A DNA stretch of 64,000 nt from Pedobacter mucosus (GTDB taxonomy: Bacteria > Bacteroidota > Bacteroidia > Sphingobacteriales > Sphingobacteriaceae). Both the position numbers and the translations under genes were made by a program. The stretch is taken from NCBI RefSeq assembly GCF_022200785.1, contig NZ_CP087585.1, forward strand, positions 2,356,001-2,420,000, given 5' to 3'. Of this stretch, positions 53,727-61,675 are shown piece by piece. The first letter of the stretch is position 1, and every line of letters begins with the position of its first letter. Below the pieces are notes generated by a model. That model was not told the DNA's origin, made no database searches, and worked only from the letters and a program-made list of their open reading frames with translations.

Positions 53727-54137
53727 ATGAAATTGAAAATTTATTTAATTATTAATTTATTAGCGATATCGTGCCTTTTGGTAAGTTGTTCAAAAGAAAA
53801 CGAAACACCCGAAGTTAAAAATCATTATTTAATTAGGGTAAAAAACATCAGCGAATTTAATTATTTGGATGTTAGGGTAATTCCAGTTCCACCTTTGTAT
53901 TTCTATAATTTTGGGCAATTAGGCGTAGGAGAAACTAGCCAATATTATGATTTTGATAAAGCGTATGCAAAAATCGATGTAAGTGTAAAATATTCAGAAA
54001 CCTTTACTTTTGGATTGTTAAATTCACACGATCTTACAAAAGAAATTGAACAATTAACGCCTGGAAAATACTTGTTAGAGGTTAAATTAACGAAAAACCC
54101 AAATTTCTCAGTAGAAACCAAGTTAATAAAGGAGTAA
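53727..54137 (+). CDS. Hypothetical lipoprotein
   Basis: 136 residues. Signal peptide with lipobox LLVSC (Cys21) followed by SKENETPEVK. The mature part is beta-rich (YLIRVKNISEFNYLDVRV, ISVKYSETFTFGLLNS-like strands). No family recognised. It follows sppA at 68 nt in the same direction and may be read through from it. Confidence 0.7.
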   Translation: MKLKIYLIINLLAISCLLVSCSKENETPEVKNHYLIRVKNISEFNYLDVRVIPVPPLYFYNFGQLGVGETSQYYDFDKAYAKIDVSVKYSETFTFGLLNSHDLTKEIEQLTPGKYLLEVKLTKNPNFSVETKLIKE

Positions 54138-54194
54138 TTTAATAATCGTTTTAAGGCAATTTAATGGCTAACTGTTAGATAACCTAATAGTTAG

Positions 54195-54827
54195 CTAATT
54201 TACCAGTTTCCAATCTGGGTGAATGGCTAAATAAGTAGCATTAACAGAAACGTTTTTAGGGTGAACAGTTAAAGAAATACTTTTTCCGCTTAAAAACTCA
54301 AATCCAATTCCTTGCGATTTTGAATCGTAAATTAAAACGGTATCTTTCTTTTCATTTAAATAGGTCGAAATTTGATCTAAATCAGGAAACTTCGCTTGAG
54401 CATCTTTTAGCTTTCTTCCCGTTCCAAAACCATCAAGCGTTTTAAACTGCCCAGAAGTAATTCTAATTTGTTTTACATCTTTTGATGTTGCTGAACTATC
54501 CTTGTAAGATGAATAAATAGAGAGTTCGTTTCTTCTGGTCGTATTTGGATCTTCACTATACCAAATGGACCAAGCCTTACCCATTGCCGCATCTCCAGCA
54601 TCTGGCGTACCGAGTTTATTGCCAATCTCCTGCGTATCCTCTCCAAGTTTAATCTGCCCTATGGAAACACCAGGAATGATCAAAAATTTTGGTCCAATCG
54701 TTAATTTTGATTCACCTACTGAGATTTTTTTAGTTGTAGAATCAGTATTAATATTTTTATGTTCAACGGAATTACAGGCGAACAAGCTGATGCTCAACCC
54801 TAAAAGAATGCCAACTATTGATCTCAT
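54195..54827 (-). CDS. Hypothetical lipoprotein
   Basis: 210 residues with lipobox ISLFAC (Cys18). The mature part contains GVSIGQIKLGEDTQEIGNKL near its start and RNELSIYSSYKDSS in its middle; the IGxIxLG motif resembles the start of BLIP-like/YARHG-type regulatory folds but I cannot assign a family. Divergent from the PolX-like gene; the two share a short upstream region. Confidence 0.7.
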   Translation of the reverse strand: MRSIVGILLGLSISLFACNSVEHKNINTDSTTKKISVGESKLTIGPKFLIIPGVSIGQIKLGEDTQEIGNKLGTPDAGDAAMGKAWSIWYSEDPNTTRRNELSIYSSYKDSSATSKDVKQIRITSGQFKTLDGFGTGRKLKDAQAKFPDLDQISTYLNEKKDTVLIYDSKSQGIGFEFLSGKSISLTVHPKNVSVNATYLAIHPDWKLVN

Positions 54828-54899
54828 AAAAGTAAAACAATGGACTAGATAATTTGTGTTCAGATATTAAAAAGCAATGTAAGATTTAGCTTAATTTCT

Positions 54900-54907
54900 T
54901 AATTTTG
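54900..54907 (+). promoter_or_regulatory. -7 box of the PolX-like gene (leaderless type)
   Basis: TAATTTTG, exact TAnnTTTG, 5 nt before the ATG at 54913. No good -33. Confidence 0.5.
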
Positions 54908-54912
54908 CTACT

Positions 54913-56598
54913 ATGGAAAACAAAACCATCGCCCGTACCTTAAAGCTTTTATCACAATTAATGGAGCTCCATAATGAGAATCCTTTCAAGATAAAATCAA
55001 TAGCAAATGCATTTTTTAAAGTAGATAAATTGCCTTTTGCTTTAAAGGATATTCCCGTTGATGAAATTGATAAAATTGATGGGATTGGAAAGGGACTAGC
55101 AACTAAAATAATCGAATTATTGCAAACAGGCGAGCTTCAGGAACTTAATAATATCATTCAGCAAACGCCGGAAGGTGTTGTTGAAATGCTCGCGATAAAA
55201 GGAATCGGACCAAAAAAAATCTCCATTATTTGGAGTACGCTTGGCATCGAAAGTATTGGCGAACTTTATTATGCTTGTAATGAAAATAGATTAATTGAGG
55301 CAAAAGGCTTCGGATTAAAAACTCAGGAAGAAATAAAAAACGCCATAGAGTTTAAGCTTGCTGCAAATGGGCGCTTTTTATATGCACAGGTAGAAGGTTT
55401 TGCAAATAGTTTAATCGCTCAAATTACTGATTGGTTAATTCAGTTTGATGACCAGGCTTTGCTTGCTTTCGCCGGCCAATATCGCCGTTGCTGCGAAATA
55501 ATTGATGAATTGGAATTTGTTATTGGTGCTGAACATTTAGAAGATGTGATGGCAAATTTGCCTTTATTCGAACCGCTTTCTTTAATTGCATCTGAAGATT
55601 TTTTTATTACCACGACAGATGCTGGATTAAGAATTAAAATTTATGCAGTTGAAAAATCTGGCTTTAACTTAGAATGCTTTAAGCGTACTGGAAATGCAGA
55701 GCATGTAGAAAAAGTTTTAAATTTAGCTGGAGAAGGATCGTTTGAAACTGAAAAAGACATTTATAGTAAAGCTGGATTAGCTTTTATAGAACCAGAATTA
55801 AGAGAAGGTTTTAACGAAATCGAATTAGCAAAAGCCAATAATCTTCCCGTTCTAATTAAGTATGGGGATTTAAAAGGCAGTTTGCATAATCACTCAACTT
55901 ATAGCGACGGTGTTCATACCTTGGAGCAAATGGCTAGTTATTGCAAAAATGAATTGAATTTGGAATATCTTGGAATTTGTGATCATTCCAAGACAGCCGT
56001 TTATGCCAAAGGATTATATGAAAATCGTGTTCTTGCCCAGCATAAAGAAATCGATGAACTCAATAAAAAATTAGCTCCATTCAAAATTTTTAAAGGTATA
56101 GAAAGTGATATTTTGAGTGATGGATCTTTAGATTATACAGATGACGTACTTAAAACATTTGATTTTGTGGTTGCATCAATTCATAGTAATTTGCGGATGG
56201 ATGAAGCTAAAGCCACAACTCGTTTGCTTAAAGCAATTGAAAATCCTTACACTACTATTTTAGGTCACCCAACGGGAAGATTATTATTAAGCCGAGCCGG
56301 TTATCCAATAGATTACAAAAAAATTATAGATGCTTGTGCGGCAAATAAAGTGGTCATTGAAATCAATGCCAATCCATTGCGATTAGATTTGGATTGGCGT
56401 TGGCAGCAATATGCTTTGGAAAAAGGTGTATTACTTTCTGTAAATCCTGATGCCCACCGAATGGAGGGTTTTCATGATATGCATTATGGAATTTTGGTGG
56501 CCCGCAAAGGCGGTTTAAGTGCAAAAAAATGTTTAAATGCATTTTCATTAGCAGAAATTTCGGCATATCTCGAGTCGAAAAAAGTTAGCAATGCTTAA
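54913..56598 (+). CDS. PolX-like protein with PHP phosphoesterase domain and degenerate polymerase site
   Basis: 561 residues in the PolX order: 8-kDa HhH part (1-75), HhH repeat (85-105, LAIKGIGPKKISIIW), nucleotidyltransferase palm (about 155-290), C-terminal PHP (about 320-555). The PHP metal site is intact: H325 and H327 in SLHNHSTYSDG, CDHSK, GHPTG and NPDAH. In the palm, the expected GSYRR...DxD reads AGQYRRCCEIIDELEF: E199 and E201 replace both Asp, and the third Asp is K242 (LRIKIYA). So polymerase activity is probably lost while the PHP nuclease may work. Confidence 0.88.
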   Translation: MENKTIARTLKLLSQLMELHNENPFKIKSIANAFFKVDKLPFALKDIPVDEIDKIDGIGKGLATKIIELLQTGELQELNNIIQQTPEGVVEMLAIKGIGPKKISIIWSTLGIESIGELYYACNENRLIEAKGFGLKTQEEIKNAIEFKLAANGRFLYAQVEGFANSLIAQITDWLIQFDDQALLAFAGQYRRCCEIIDELEFVIGAEHLEDVMANLPLFEPLSLIASEDFFITTTDAGLRIKIYAVEKSGFNLECFKRTGNAEHVEKVLNLAGEGSFETEKDIYSKAGLAFIEPELREGFNEIELAKANNLPVLIKYGDLKGSLHNHSTYSDGVHTLEQMASYCKNELNLEYLGICDHSKTAVYAKGLYENRVLAQHKEIDELNKKLAPFKIFKGIESDILSDGSLDYTDDVLKTFDFVVASIHSNLRMDEAKATTRLLKAIENPYTTILGHPTGRLLLSRAGYPIDYKKIIDACAANKVVIEINANPLRLDLDWRWQQYALEKGVLLSVNPDAHRMEGFHDMHYGILVARKGGLSAKKCLNAFSLAEISAYLESKKVSNA

Positions 56599-56634
56599 AA
56601 ATTTCTTGCATGTAAGAAATACAAGAAAAAAAAA

Positions 56635-56642
56635 TACTTTTG
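56635..56642 (+). promoter_or_regulatory. -7 box of the DUF4254 gene (leaderless type)
   Basis: TACTTTTG, exact TAnnTTTG, 4 nt before the ATG at 56647. Confidence 0.5.
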
Positions 56643-56646
56643 TTAA

Positions 56647-57249
56647 ATGATAAGTGAAATTGCCAACCGTATATTTAATCAAGTAATTACAGATTACCAT
56701 CAATATGACGATATAGATCATCCTGTTCAAAATCCATATGATGAAGAAACTTTAGAGCACTTGTTTTATATCAAAAACTGGATTGATACCGCACAGTGGC
56801 ATATGGAAGACGTGGTTCGTAACCCAAACATTAATCCTGTTGAAGGTTTAAGCTGGAAACGAAGAATTGATGCGCAAAACCAAGTACGAACAGATATGGT
56901 TGAGTTTATTGATGGTTATTTTTTAAATTTATACCAAGGTATTTCGGCTTTGCCGGATGCAAAAATCAATACGGAAAGTCCGGCATGGGCAATTGACAGA
57001 CTTTCTATTTTGGCGCTTAAAATCTACCACATGCAAGAAGAGGCGAACAGGTTAAATGCATCTGTAAACCATCGTGAGCAATGCCAGACAAAGCTTTCCA
57101 TATTACTAACACAGCGTGAAGACTTATCTAATAGTATTGATGAATTATTAGCTGATATTGAGGCTGGGAAGAAATACATGAAGGTTTATAAGCAAATGAA
57201 AATGTATAACGACCCGAGTTTAAATCCGGTGCTGTACAATAAAGCATAA
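56647..57249 (+). CDS. DUF4254 family protein
   Basis: 200 residues, mainly helical, no signal peptide or membrane helix. Conserved-looking acidic and aromatic positions in YDDIDHPVQNPYDEETLEHL and HMEDVVRNPNINPVEGLSWK. DUF4254 is frequent in Bacteroidota beside glycosyltransferases of LPS synthesis, as here (GT9 follows), which suggests but does not prove a role in envelope glycan assembly. The 3' end of the gene is duplicated after its stop (57332-57399). Confidence 0.82.
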   Translation: MISEIANRIFNQVITDYHQYDDIDHPVQNPYDEETLEHLFYIKNWIDTAQWHMEDVVRNPNINPVEGLSWKRRIDAQNQVRTDMVEFIDGYFLNLYQGISALPDAKINTESPAWAIDRLSILALKIYHMQEEANRLNASVNHREQCQTKLSILLTQREDLSNSIDELLADIEAGKKYMKVYKQMKMYNDPSLNPVLYNKA

Positions 57250-57425
57250 AAATTAATTAACCACAAAGACACAAAGAACACAAAGAAAAATCTTGATGTT
57301 TTTGTGTCGTAATGGAAAAATTTCCGGCATAAGTTTCATTCCGGTATTATAAAATAAAGCGTAAAATTAATTGATTACAAAGACACGAAGAAAATTTTAC
57401 TTCTTTTTCGTGACTTCGTGGTAGA
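57217..57425. repeat. Gene-tail duplication with family D repeats
   Basis: The end of the DUF4254 gene and the bases after it (57217-57285) recur, diverged, at 57332-57399; compare CCGGTGCTGTACAATAAAGC with CCGGTATTATAAAATAAAGC. Each copy is followed by a family D repeat (ACAAAGACACAAAG, ACAAAGACACGAAG), so the unit of about 115 nt was duplicated in tandem. Confidence 0.65.
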
Positions 57426-57432
57426 ATAAAAC

Positions 57433-58464
57433 ATGGAATCAAACCAGAGAATTATTGTTTTACGTTTTTCGGCGATGGGCGATGTGGCAATGGTAGCTTC
57501 TGTTTTAAAAGAATTTTCCATTCAGTATCCTCTGGTAGAAATTATAATGGTTAGTCGTGAGGCTTTCAAACCTTTTTTTAACGAGATATCGAATTTACAT
57601 TTCCATTCGATTCAGCCAAAAACTATACATAAAGGATTACGCGGACTATTTAGATTGTATCAAGAACTACGAAAATATAAACCAACTGCAATTGCCGACC
57701 TTCATGATAATTTGCGCAGTCGAACAGTTTCAATTTTCTTTCGTTTATCTGGAATAAAAATTAGGAGGCTTGATAAAGGCCGGGCGGAAAAAAAAGCCTT
57801 AACAAGAGCAAAGCATAAAGTTTTCAAGCCGCTAAGGAAAACGGTAGATCGTTATGCAGATGTTTTTAAAAATTTAGGTTTTGGCATTAAGTTGAGCTAT
57901 AAACTTTATAAAAATCCACAGAAATTACCTGAGGCAGCTGCAGATTTCTTTAAGAATAAAACCACAAAAAAAATAGGTGTCTCTCCTTTCGCCCAACACA
58001 TCTACAAAATTTATCCATTAGATAAAATGGAAGAAATTATATCTGCATTAGGCAATTTAGGATATGAACTTTATATTTTTGGTGGCGGATCGTCAGAACA
58101 AAGTCTGGCAGAAAAATGGCAACAACAATTTCCAAACACCTATAATTTAATAGGAAAATTTAGCTTGACTGTAGAAATTGCTATCATTTCGAATCTAGAT
58201 TTAATGCTGAGCATGGATTCTTCGGGTATGCATATTGCTTCACTGGTTGGCGTTCCTGTAGTTTCTATTTGGGGACCTACGCATCCCTACGCAGGTTTTC
58301 TAGGTTATGGGCAGTCGGAAAATGATTGTATTCAGGTAGATCATCCTAATCGGCCAAATTCTATTTATGGAAACAAACCGTGCATGTGTGGTGTTAAAAA
58401 TTGTATGGGATTAATAGAGGCAAAAACCATTGTTAATAAAATTAAGGAGAAATTTAATGGCTAA
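57433..58464 (+). CDS. Glycosyltransferase family 9 (heptosyltransferase-like)
   Basis: 343 residues, GT-B fold of the GT9 family: N-terminal RIIVLRFSAMGDVAMVASVL, DLHDNLRSR, C-terminal nucleotide-sugar part with LDLMLSMDSSGMHIASLVGV and VSIWGPTHPYAGFLGYG. GT9 enzymes add heptose (from ADP-heptose) to LPS core; the donor here is not certain. It ends inside the start of the sixA gene (8-nt overlap), with a Shine-Dalgarno-like AAGGAG (58444-58449) for that gene. Confidence 0.88.
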   Translation: MESNQRIIVLRFSAMGDVAMVASVLKEFSIQYPLVEIIMVSREAFKPFFNEISNLHFHSIQPKTIHKGLRGLFRLYQELRKYKPTAIADLHDNLRSRTVSIFFRLSGIKIRRLDKGRAEKKALTRAKHKVFKPLRKTVDRYADVFKNLGFGIKLSYKLYKNPQKLPEAAADFFKNKTTKKIGVSPFAQHIYKIYPLDKMEEIISALGNLGYELYIFGGGSSEQSLAEKWQQQFPNTYNLIGKFSLTVEIAIISNLDLMLSMDSSGMHIASLVGVPVVSIWGPTHPYAGFLGYGQSENDCIQVDHPNRPNSIYGNKPCMCGVKNCMGLIEAKTIVNKIKEKFNG

Positions 58465-58954
58465 AAGACTATTATTGGTTCGCCATGCAAAATCGGATTG
58501 GGGAAATGCAGAATTAGCAGATTTTGACAGGCCGCTTAATAAACGCGGTAAAGAAAACGCTCCAGAAATGGCTGAGCGACTTTTTAATAAAGGTTTTAAG
58601 TTTGATTTAATGGTTAGTAGTCCGGCAAAAAGAGCACTAAAAACTGCTAAATATTTTGCTGAAAAGTATAATATTAAGGAAATTCAAACTACAGAAAGTA
58701 TTTATGAAGCCGATACCACTACCCTTTTGCGTGTGGTAAATAGTTTAAATGATGAAGCTGAAACTGTTATTCTATTCGGCCATAATTCTGGTTTAACTGA
58801 CTTTGCTAATGCGCTTTGTAATGGTGATATCTACAATATTCCAACCGCGGGTATGGTGCTAATTTCATTTCATCTTGAATCTTGGAAAATGGTAAGCAAA
58901 GGTACAGGAGAATTGGTGTTTTTTGATTATCCAAAAAATAGTGATGAAATGTAA
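58457..58954 (+). CDS. sixA: Histidine phosphatase family protein, SixA-like
   Basis: 165 residues from the ATG at 58457 (MAKRLLLVRHAKSDWGNAEL); the frame to 58430 has no better start and overlaps the GT9 gene more. The RH(A/G) motif LVRHAKSDW holds the nucleophile His; the second His is in VILFGHNSGLTD. SixA dephosphorylates phospho-His of Hpt domains in E. coli, and a stand-alone Hpt protein is encoded at 51.0-51.3 kb, but linkage is only suggestive. The start codon follows AAGGAG by 7 nt, one of the few clear Shine-Dalgarno sites here. Confidence 0.85.
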   Translation: MAKRLLLVRHAKSDWGNAELADFDRPLNKRGKENAPEMAERLFNKGFKFDLMVSSPAKRALKTAKYFAEKYNIKEIQTTESIYEADTTTLLRVVNSLNDEAETVILFGHNSGLTDFANALCNGDIYNIPTAGMVLISFHLESWKMVSKGTGELVFFDYPKNSDEM

Positions 58955-59156
58955 ATGCTAAAGTAGTATTCACATTTCAACTTCATTAAAAGCAATATCA
59001 TTTGTTGATAAACCCGACAGCAGTGGCAGCCCCAATTTTTTATTGGGCTACAGCAAATGGCGGGACTGAATCAGCCAAAAACCACTATACCTTACTTTCC
59101 AAAATAATCTAAGTTTTCTTAAAGGCGATAAATATATTGTATTTAAGATATTTTAT
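58955..59156. other. Noncoding region between sixA and the DUF4290 promoter
   Basis: Holds the family C repeat (59002-59070, listed separately) and an AT-rich stretch. No ORF or RNA gene. Confidence 0.5.
59002..59070. repeat. Dispersed repeat, family C copy 2
   Basis: TTGTTGATAAACCCGACAGC ... GGCGGGACTGAA, aligning with 36284-36350; inner stem AGCCCCAAT / ATTGGGCT with one bulge. Confidence 0.65.
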
Positions 59157-59164
59157 TATCTTTG
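59157..59164 (+). promoter_or_regulatory. -7 box of the DUF4290-murA operon
   Basis: TATCTTTG, exact TAnnTTTG; ATTG at 59136-59139 leaves only a 17-nt spacer. A leader of about 110 nt precedes the ATG at 59279. Confidence 0.5.
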
Positions 59165-59181
59165 GTCATCATAACACGAAA

Positions 59182-59252
59182 TCTGGCAATAGACATTTCG
59201 GTGAATTCATAACCTAAACTCCTCTGGTTATTTCATAATTCGTATCGCCAGA
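59182..59252 (+). other. Structured 5' leader of DUF4290-murA
   Basis: Three nested helices: TCTGGCAATA (59182-59191) with TATCGCCAGA (59243-59252), one mismatch; GAATT (59203-59207) with AATTC (59237-59241); ATAACC (59209-59214) with GGTTAT (59226-59231) closing an 11-nt loop. It ends 26 nt before the start codon. No known riboswitch family recognised. Confidence 0.5.
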
Positions 59253-59278
59253 CAATTTATCCATTAATTTATCTGAAT

Positions 59279-59974
59279 ATGAATTTTGATTATAATACTA
59301 CGCGTAGCCATTTAATTTTATCGGAATATGGCCGTAACGTACAAAATATGGTGAAGTATATTTGCGAATTGCCCACCATTGAAGAACGCAATAAATATGC
59401 ACAGGCGGTTATCGACCTGATGGGTTTTCTGCAGCCTCATTTACGTGATGTTGCCGATTTTAAACATAAACTTTGGGATCATTTACACATCATCTCAGGC
59501 TATCAAATTGATGTAGACAGCCCTTATCCAAAGCCTTTGATTGAGAATGCATACATAAAACCTGAGCCATTAGCTTATCCTCAGAAAAGAATAACCTACA
59601 AACATTATGGTAAAACGGTTGAAGTTTTGATTGAAAAAGCCATGCGTGAGGATGATGCAGAACGCAAAAAAGTTATGGTACAAGGGATTGCCAATTTCAT
59701 GAAAATGGCTTATGTTACCTGGAATAAGGATAATGTATCTGATGAAACTATTCTGAAAGATTTGCATGATTTATCTGGTGGATTACTTCGTTTGGAGGAA
59801 AACATCAATTTAGCCAAGGTTGAATTCAGGGCACCAAACCCTCGTCAAAACAACAACAATAATAGAGGTAGGACGAATAATAATAATAACAATGGTAAAA
59901 ATCGTCAAAATACCAATAGCAATAATAATACGAACAACCGCAGACCAAACAATAACAACAAACCTAAATATTAA
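59279..59974 (+). CDS. DUF4290 family protein with Asn-rich tail
   Basis: 231 residues. The N-terminal 185 residues are a helical DUF4290 domain (NFDYNTTRSHLILSEYGRNV, then IEERNKYAQAVIDLMGFLQP). Residues about 188-231 are almost only Asn with some Arg, Thr, Gly and Lys, i.e. disordered. Found directly before murA in many Bacteroidota, as here (90-nt gap), so a role near cell-wall precursor synthesis has been assumed, without proof. The tail is encoded by AAT/AAC repeats and may be variable in length. Confidence 0.82.
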   Translation: MNFDYNTTRSHLILSEYGRNVQNMVKYICELPTIEERNKYAQAVIDLMGFLQPHLRDVADFKHKLWDHLHIISGYQIDVDSPYPKPLIENAYIKPEPLAYPQKRITYKHYGKTVEVLIEKAMREDDAERKKVMVQGIANFMKMAYVTWNKDNVSDETILKDLHDLSGGLLRLEENINLAKVEFRAPNPRQNNNNNRGRTNNNNNNGKNRQNTNSNNNTNNRRPNNNNKPKY

Positions 59975-59981
59975 AACATCC

Positions 59982-60037
59982 GTTATTCTGAACTTGATTC
60001 AAAATCTATAAAGTAGATGCTGAATAAATTTAGCGTA
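59982..60037. repeat. Palindromic dispersed repeat, family A copy 2
   Basis: TTATTCTGAACTTGATTCAA and AGATGCTGAATAAATTTAGC are imperfect reverse complements around ATAAAGT. Text type as at 7350-7411 (ATTCTGA/ATGCTGA starts). Confidence 0.55.
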
Positions 60038-60064
60038 GCGAATTGTTAGCAAAAAAAGAAATAT

Positions 60065-61390
60065 ATGAACGCATTTGAAATAACAGGCGGCATTAAGTTA
60101 AAAGGCGAAATAACACCTCAAGGAGCCAAAAATGAAGCATTACAAATTTTATCAGCGGTGTTACTTACCGAACAAAAGGTTACGGTTAGTAATATCCCTG
60201 ATATTAAAGATGTAAATAAACTTATAGAATTATTAGGTGATTTAGGCGTTACCGTTGAGCGTATAAATAAAGATACCTACTCATTTGAGGCTAAAAATAT
60301 CGATTTAAACTTTTTTGAATCTGATACATTTAAAGCCAAGGGTGGTGGTTTGCGAGGTTCGATTATGATTGTTGGACCGTTATTAGCTCGATTCGGTAGA
60401 GCTGCAATTCCTAAACCCGGAGGGGATAAAATCGGTCGTAGAAGACTGGATACACACTTTATTGGCTTTGAAAAATTAGGAGCTAAATTTGTATACGACA
60501 GTAAAAAAGCTTTCTTTAATGTTGATGCAACAGATTTAAAAGGTGCATATATTTTATTAGATGAGGCTTCAGTAACAGGAACTGCAAATATTGTGATGGC
60601 TGCAGTTTTAGCGAAAGGAGTTACCACGATTTATAATGCAGCTTGCGAGCCTTATTTGCAACAACTTTGCAAAATGCTTAACCGCATGGGTGCCAAAATT
60701 TCGGGCATTGGCTCCAATCTATTAACGATTGAAGGTGTTAAGGTTTTAGGCGGTACAGAACATAGAATGCTACCTGATATGATTGAAATTGGTTCTTTTA
60801 TTGGCCTTGCTGCCATGACTGAATCTGAAATCACAATTAAAAATGTTTGTTACGATGAACTTGGCGTAATACCTGAAGTATTTAAAAAGCTTGGAATTAA
60901 GTTAGAACGTCGTGGAGATGACATTTACGTTCCTTCGCAAAAACATTACGAAATCGATACTTTTATTGACGGTTCAATTTTAACAATTGCGGATTCTCCT
61001 TGGCCAGGATTTACTCCGGATTTATTAAGCATTGTTTTGGTTGTGGCTACACAAGCTAAAGGAAACGTATTAATTCATCAAAAAATGTTCGAAAGCCGTT
61101 TATTCTTCGTGGATAAACTGATTGATATGGGTGCTCAAATCATTCTTTGCGATCCACACCGTGCTACTGTAAATGGTATTGATAAAAAATATAAACTTCG
61201 AGGAATCAGCATGACTTCGCCAGATATTAGGGCTGGAGTTTCGTTATTAATTGCCGCACTTTCTGCCGAAGGTAAATCTACCATTTACAACATTGAACAA
61301 ATAGAACGTGGCTACCAGGATATTGACACGCGTTTACGTGCTTTAGGCGCACAAATTAAGCGTGTTAATGCTGATGCACCGAGCCACTAA
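60065..61390 (+). CDS. murA: UDP-N-acetylglucosamine 1-carboxyvinyltransferase with Asp in place of the catalytic Cys
   Basis: 441 residues, two-domain EPSP-synthase fold (FEITGGIKLKGEITPQGAKN, PDMIEIGSFIGLAAMT). The enzyme adds phosphoenolpyruvate to UDP-GlcNAc, the first committed step of peptidoglycan synthesis. The active-site loop reads IPKPGGDKIGRRRLD: Asp121 replaces the catalytic Cys (E. coli Cys115). Such Cys-to-Asp MurA enzymes are active but not alkylated by fosfomycin, as known for mycobacteria and Chlamydia. Closed by its own terminator. Confidence 0.96.
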   Translation: MNAFEITGGIKLKGEITPQGAKNEALQILSAVLLTEQKVTVSNIPDIKDVNKLIELLGDLGVTVERINKDTYSFEAKNIDLNFFESDTFKAKGGGLRGSIMIVGPLLARFGRAAIPKPGGDKIGRRRLDTHFIGFEKLGAKFVYDSKKAFFNVDATDLKGAYILLDEASVTGTANIVMAAVLAKGVTTIYNAACEPYLQQLCKMLNRMGAKISGIGSNLLTIEGVKVLGGTEHRMLPDMIEIGSFIGLAAMTESEITIKNVCYDELGVIPEVFKKLGIKLERRGDDIYVPSQKHYEIDTFIDGSILTIADSPWPGFTPDLLSIVLVVATQAKGNVLIHQKMFESRLFFVDKLIDMGAQIILCDPHRATVNGIDKKYKLRGISMTSPDIRAGVSLLIAALSAEGKSTIYNIEQIERGYQDIDTRLRALGAQIKRVNADAPSH

Positions 61391-61444
61391 AATAACTTAT
61401 CGTTTAAGCTATTAGTAAATAGTAATAGTTTAATAAAATAGATT

Positions 61445-61482
61445 GCCCCATAAAAGCCGAATGCTTTGTGGGGCTTTTTTTT
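61445..61482 (+). terminator. Intrinsic terminator of murA
   Basis: GCCCCA / TGGGGC outer stem, AAAGC / GCTTT inner stem, nine T; 54 nt after the stop. Confidence 0.9.
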
Positions 61483-61605
61483 TGTGAAATTAATAGGCAT
61501 AGCGTTCATGTCGGCTAATAATTACTAGAGTAAGATGGGATTTATAAGAGAATGTACAATTAAAAAATACAAACGATGAGGTAAACTAATTTTTCGACAA
61601 AAGCA

Positions 61606-61627
61606 AAATACCCAGTTCTGGGTATTT
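61606..61627. promoter_or_regulatory. Palindrome upstream of the 61676 lipoprotein gene
   Basis: AAATACCCAG-TT-CTGGGTATTT, 10-bp arms, 49 nt before the ATG. Too tight for an RNA hairpin; an operator for a dimeric regulator is more likely. Confidence 0.5.
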
Positions 61628-61675
61628 CACAAAAAACGCTAAATAACTAATTTGCAATGAATTAACGCTCTTACT

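Noticed and set aside
57258..57425. Short repeats near 57.3 kb taken as a CRISPR array
   Set aside because: Only two diverged units, no constant spacer length, no cas gene; explained by tandem duplication of the gene tail.
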